DNA from: Thermoplasmata archaeon
GTDB taxonomy: Archaea > Thermoplasmatota > Thermoplasmata > Lutacidiplasmatales > UBA184
NCBI GenBank assembly: GCA_030040755.1
Contig: JASHTC010000126.1
Span: forward strand, 1 to 15,610
DNA: 15,610 nt
Direction of reading: 5' to 3'
Both the position numbers and the translations under genes were made by a program. The notes under the pieces are model-generated. The model did no database searches. It was not told where the DNA came from and saw only the letters and a list, made by a program, of their open reading frames with translations. The stretch's first letter is position 1; the number at the start of each line of letters is the position of its first letter. Below are positions 14,746 through 15,610 of this stretch, piece by piece.

Positions 14746-15381
14746 ATGTCGGCCGCTGGCATGACCATGGAAACGGCGCACGGGATGCAAGAGGCACCGC
14801 CGAAGGTGGAGGAGAAGCCCGAGTGGTGGGCGAGTTCCGCAACCCTGGGACTGTTCGGGTTCGGCATGACCACCATCTTGGCGGGGCTGCAGGATGGGAA
14901 GTGGATCGGGTTCGGATCCCTCCTGTCGATGGCGATCTTCTTCGGAGGCGCGGCCCAGGTGATCGCGGGAGTGATTGCCCTACGGAAGGGGAACATGTTC
15001 GCGGGGACTGCGTTCACCTCCTACGGTATGTTCTGGCTGGCGTTCAATAACCTGGCCACGGTCTACGTATTCACCGGCTCGTCCCTCACATCGGCCTACG
15101 ACGTGGCGGCCTTCACCTTCGTCTGGTTCTTGGTGACCTTCGCCTTCCTGCTGAGCGCGCCGAAGCACGGATGGGGCATCACGGCGGTCTTCCTGACCCT
15201 GACCATCGCCTTCCTCCTGCTGACCTGGCAGTGGTACGCGACCGGCCAGGGAACGGTGATCGCCAACAGCACCTACCAGGCGATCGGTGCGGAGATCATC
15301 CTGACGGGAGTTCTGGCCTGGCTGGTCGGGACCGCGGACCTGACCAACTGGAACTACGGTCGGAAGATCATCCCGGTCTAA
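14746..15381 (+). CDS. satP: acetate/succinate transporter, GPR1/FUN34/YaaH (AceTr) family
   Basis: A 211-residue membrane protein of the family of E. coli SatP (YaaH), which moves acetate and other small carboxylates across the cytoplasmic membrane. Six segments are visible at about 32-48, 57-78, 86-109, 119-137, 143-160 and 178-195. LGLFGFGMTTIL (34-45), FFGGAAQVIAGV (65-76) and AGTAFTSYGMFW (86-97) match the family closely. The usual NPAPLGL signature at the first helix reads SSATLGL here, so the Asn and both Pro are missing. The N-terminal 27 residues are polar. The start is ATG 14746, supported by the TATA box 30 nt upstream; ATG 14761 is possible. With acetyl-CoA synthetase it provides acetate uptake and activation, and both genes share a pyrimidine-rich 3' element. 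The symbol is by family only. Confidence 0.9.
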   Translation: MSAAGMTMETAHGMQEAPPKVEEKPEWWASSATLGLFGFGMTTILAGLQDGKWIGFGSLLSMAIFFGGAAQVIAGVIALRKGNMFAGTAFTSYGMFWLAFNNLATVYVFTGSSLTSAYDVAAFTFVWFLVTFAFLLSAPKHGWGITAVFLTLTIAFLLLTWQWYATGQGTVIANSTYQAIGAEIILTGVLAWLVGTADLTNWNYGRKIIPV

Positions 15382-15401
15382 CCGGCCGCGCCTCGACCGT
15401 A

Positions 15402-15429
15402 CCCAACCCTTTCCCCCTTCCCTTTTTTT
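15402..15429 (+). terminator. pyrimidine-rich terminator after the acetate transporter
   Basis: CCCAACCCTTTCCCCCTTCC followed by a run of seven T begins 20 nt after the transporter stop. The T-run fits archaeal U-tract termination. It lies between two convergent genes, and the 15-nt core repeats the tract after acs. Confidence 0.55.
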
Positions 15430-15461
15430 CCACCGGGCGAGCGCGGCTCGGCCTGGGTTTG

Positions 15462-15610
15462 CTACGGGGCCGGTGAGGGCCTCGGGCCCAGCGCGAGCTG
15501 GAGAGCCCCCCAAACCATCAGGACCGACAGGACGAACAGAGGGAGCAGGAACAGGTCCGACCCGGGCCAGGCCACCCCGAGCGCCTCCCCGAACCAGAAC
15601 CCCGCGAAGG
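15462..15610 (-). CDS. C-terminus of a membrane protein, start beyond window
   Basis: The last 48 codons of a gene entering from the right are visible, ending in TAG at 15464-15462. The residues contain FWFGEAL, then a strongly hydrophobic helix (LFLLPLFVLSVLMVWGALQL) and a short Pro-rich tail, so this is a membrane protein end. It converges with the transporter gene, 80 nt apart. The family cannot be told from so short a piece. Confidence 0.6.
   Translation of the reverse strand, partial: FAGFWFGEALGVAWPGSDLFLLPLFVLSVLMVWGALQLALGPRPSPAP

Overview
The window looks like chromosomal DNA of a GC-rich archaeon (about two thirds G+C by eye), most likely a euryarchaeal-type heterotroph; a Thermoplasmatota lineage is my best but weak guess. 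Reasons seen in the sequence: TATA-like boxes about 27-38 nt upstream of start codons with very short or absent leaders, a short archaeal-type triosephosphate isomerase, GH57 and archaeal GH15 glucan enzymes, formate-dependent PurT, and a RecA/KaiC-type domain fused to a membrane anchor. I see no mobile element, CRISPR array, tRNA or rRNA.

Left part (1-4538, all minus strand): a polysaccharide block. In transcription order it holds a 69-residue unknown protein, triosephosphate isomerase (20-nt overlap), a GT4/glycogen-synthase-like glycosyltransferase with a long basic N-terminal tail, and a GH57 alpha-amylase-family enzyme (GTGA overlap). A GH15 glucoamylase then follows from its own TATA box, cut by the window edge. 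Its start codon overlaps the stop of a 16-codon upstream ORF. The block suits storage-glucan synthesis and breakdown tied to triose phosphates.

Middle (4711-8968): acetyl-CoA synthetase on the plus strand, a small zinc-ribbon ORF, then a convergent minus-strand pair (47-residue zinc-ribbon protein and DUF998 membrane protein, joined by TGATG). A TATA element readable both ways separates that pair from a plus-strand SAM methyltransferase that has no ATG/GTG/TTG start before its motif I.

9025-11760 is the most unusual gene: a 911-residue protein with six membrane segments, about 350 residues of heptad-rich coiled coil and a C-terminal KaiC/RecA-like domain in which the P-loop Thr/Ser, the catalytic Glu pair and the Walker B Asp all appear lost. 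It looks like a membrane-anchored pseudo-ATPase scaffold and is the best candidate here for an undescribed system.

Right part: on the minus strand a D-2-hydroxyacid dehydrogenase-family protein, PurT with an altered ATP-grasp loop, and a 91-residue unknown protein. A 305-nt GC-rich intergenic region then precedes a plus-strand acetate/succinate transporter (AceTr/YaaH family), which converges on the C-terminus of a membrane protein cut by the right edge. Acetate uptake, acetyl-CoA synthetase, triosephosphate isomerase and the glucan enzymes could together link acetate to stored polysaccharide. The acs and transporter genes are followed by a nearly identical pyrimidine-rich element.
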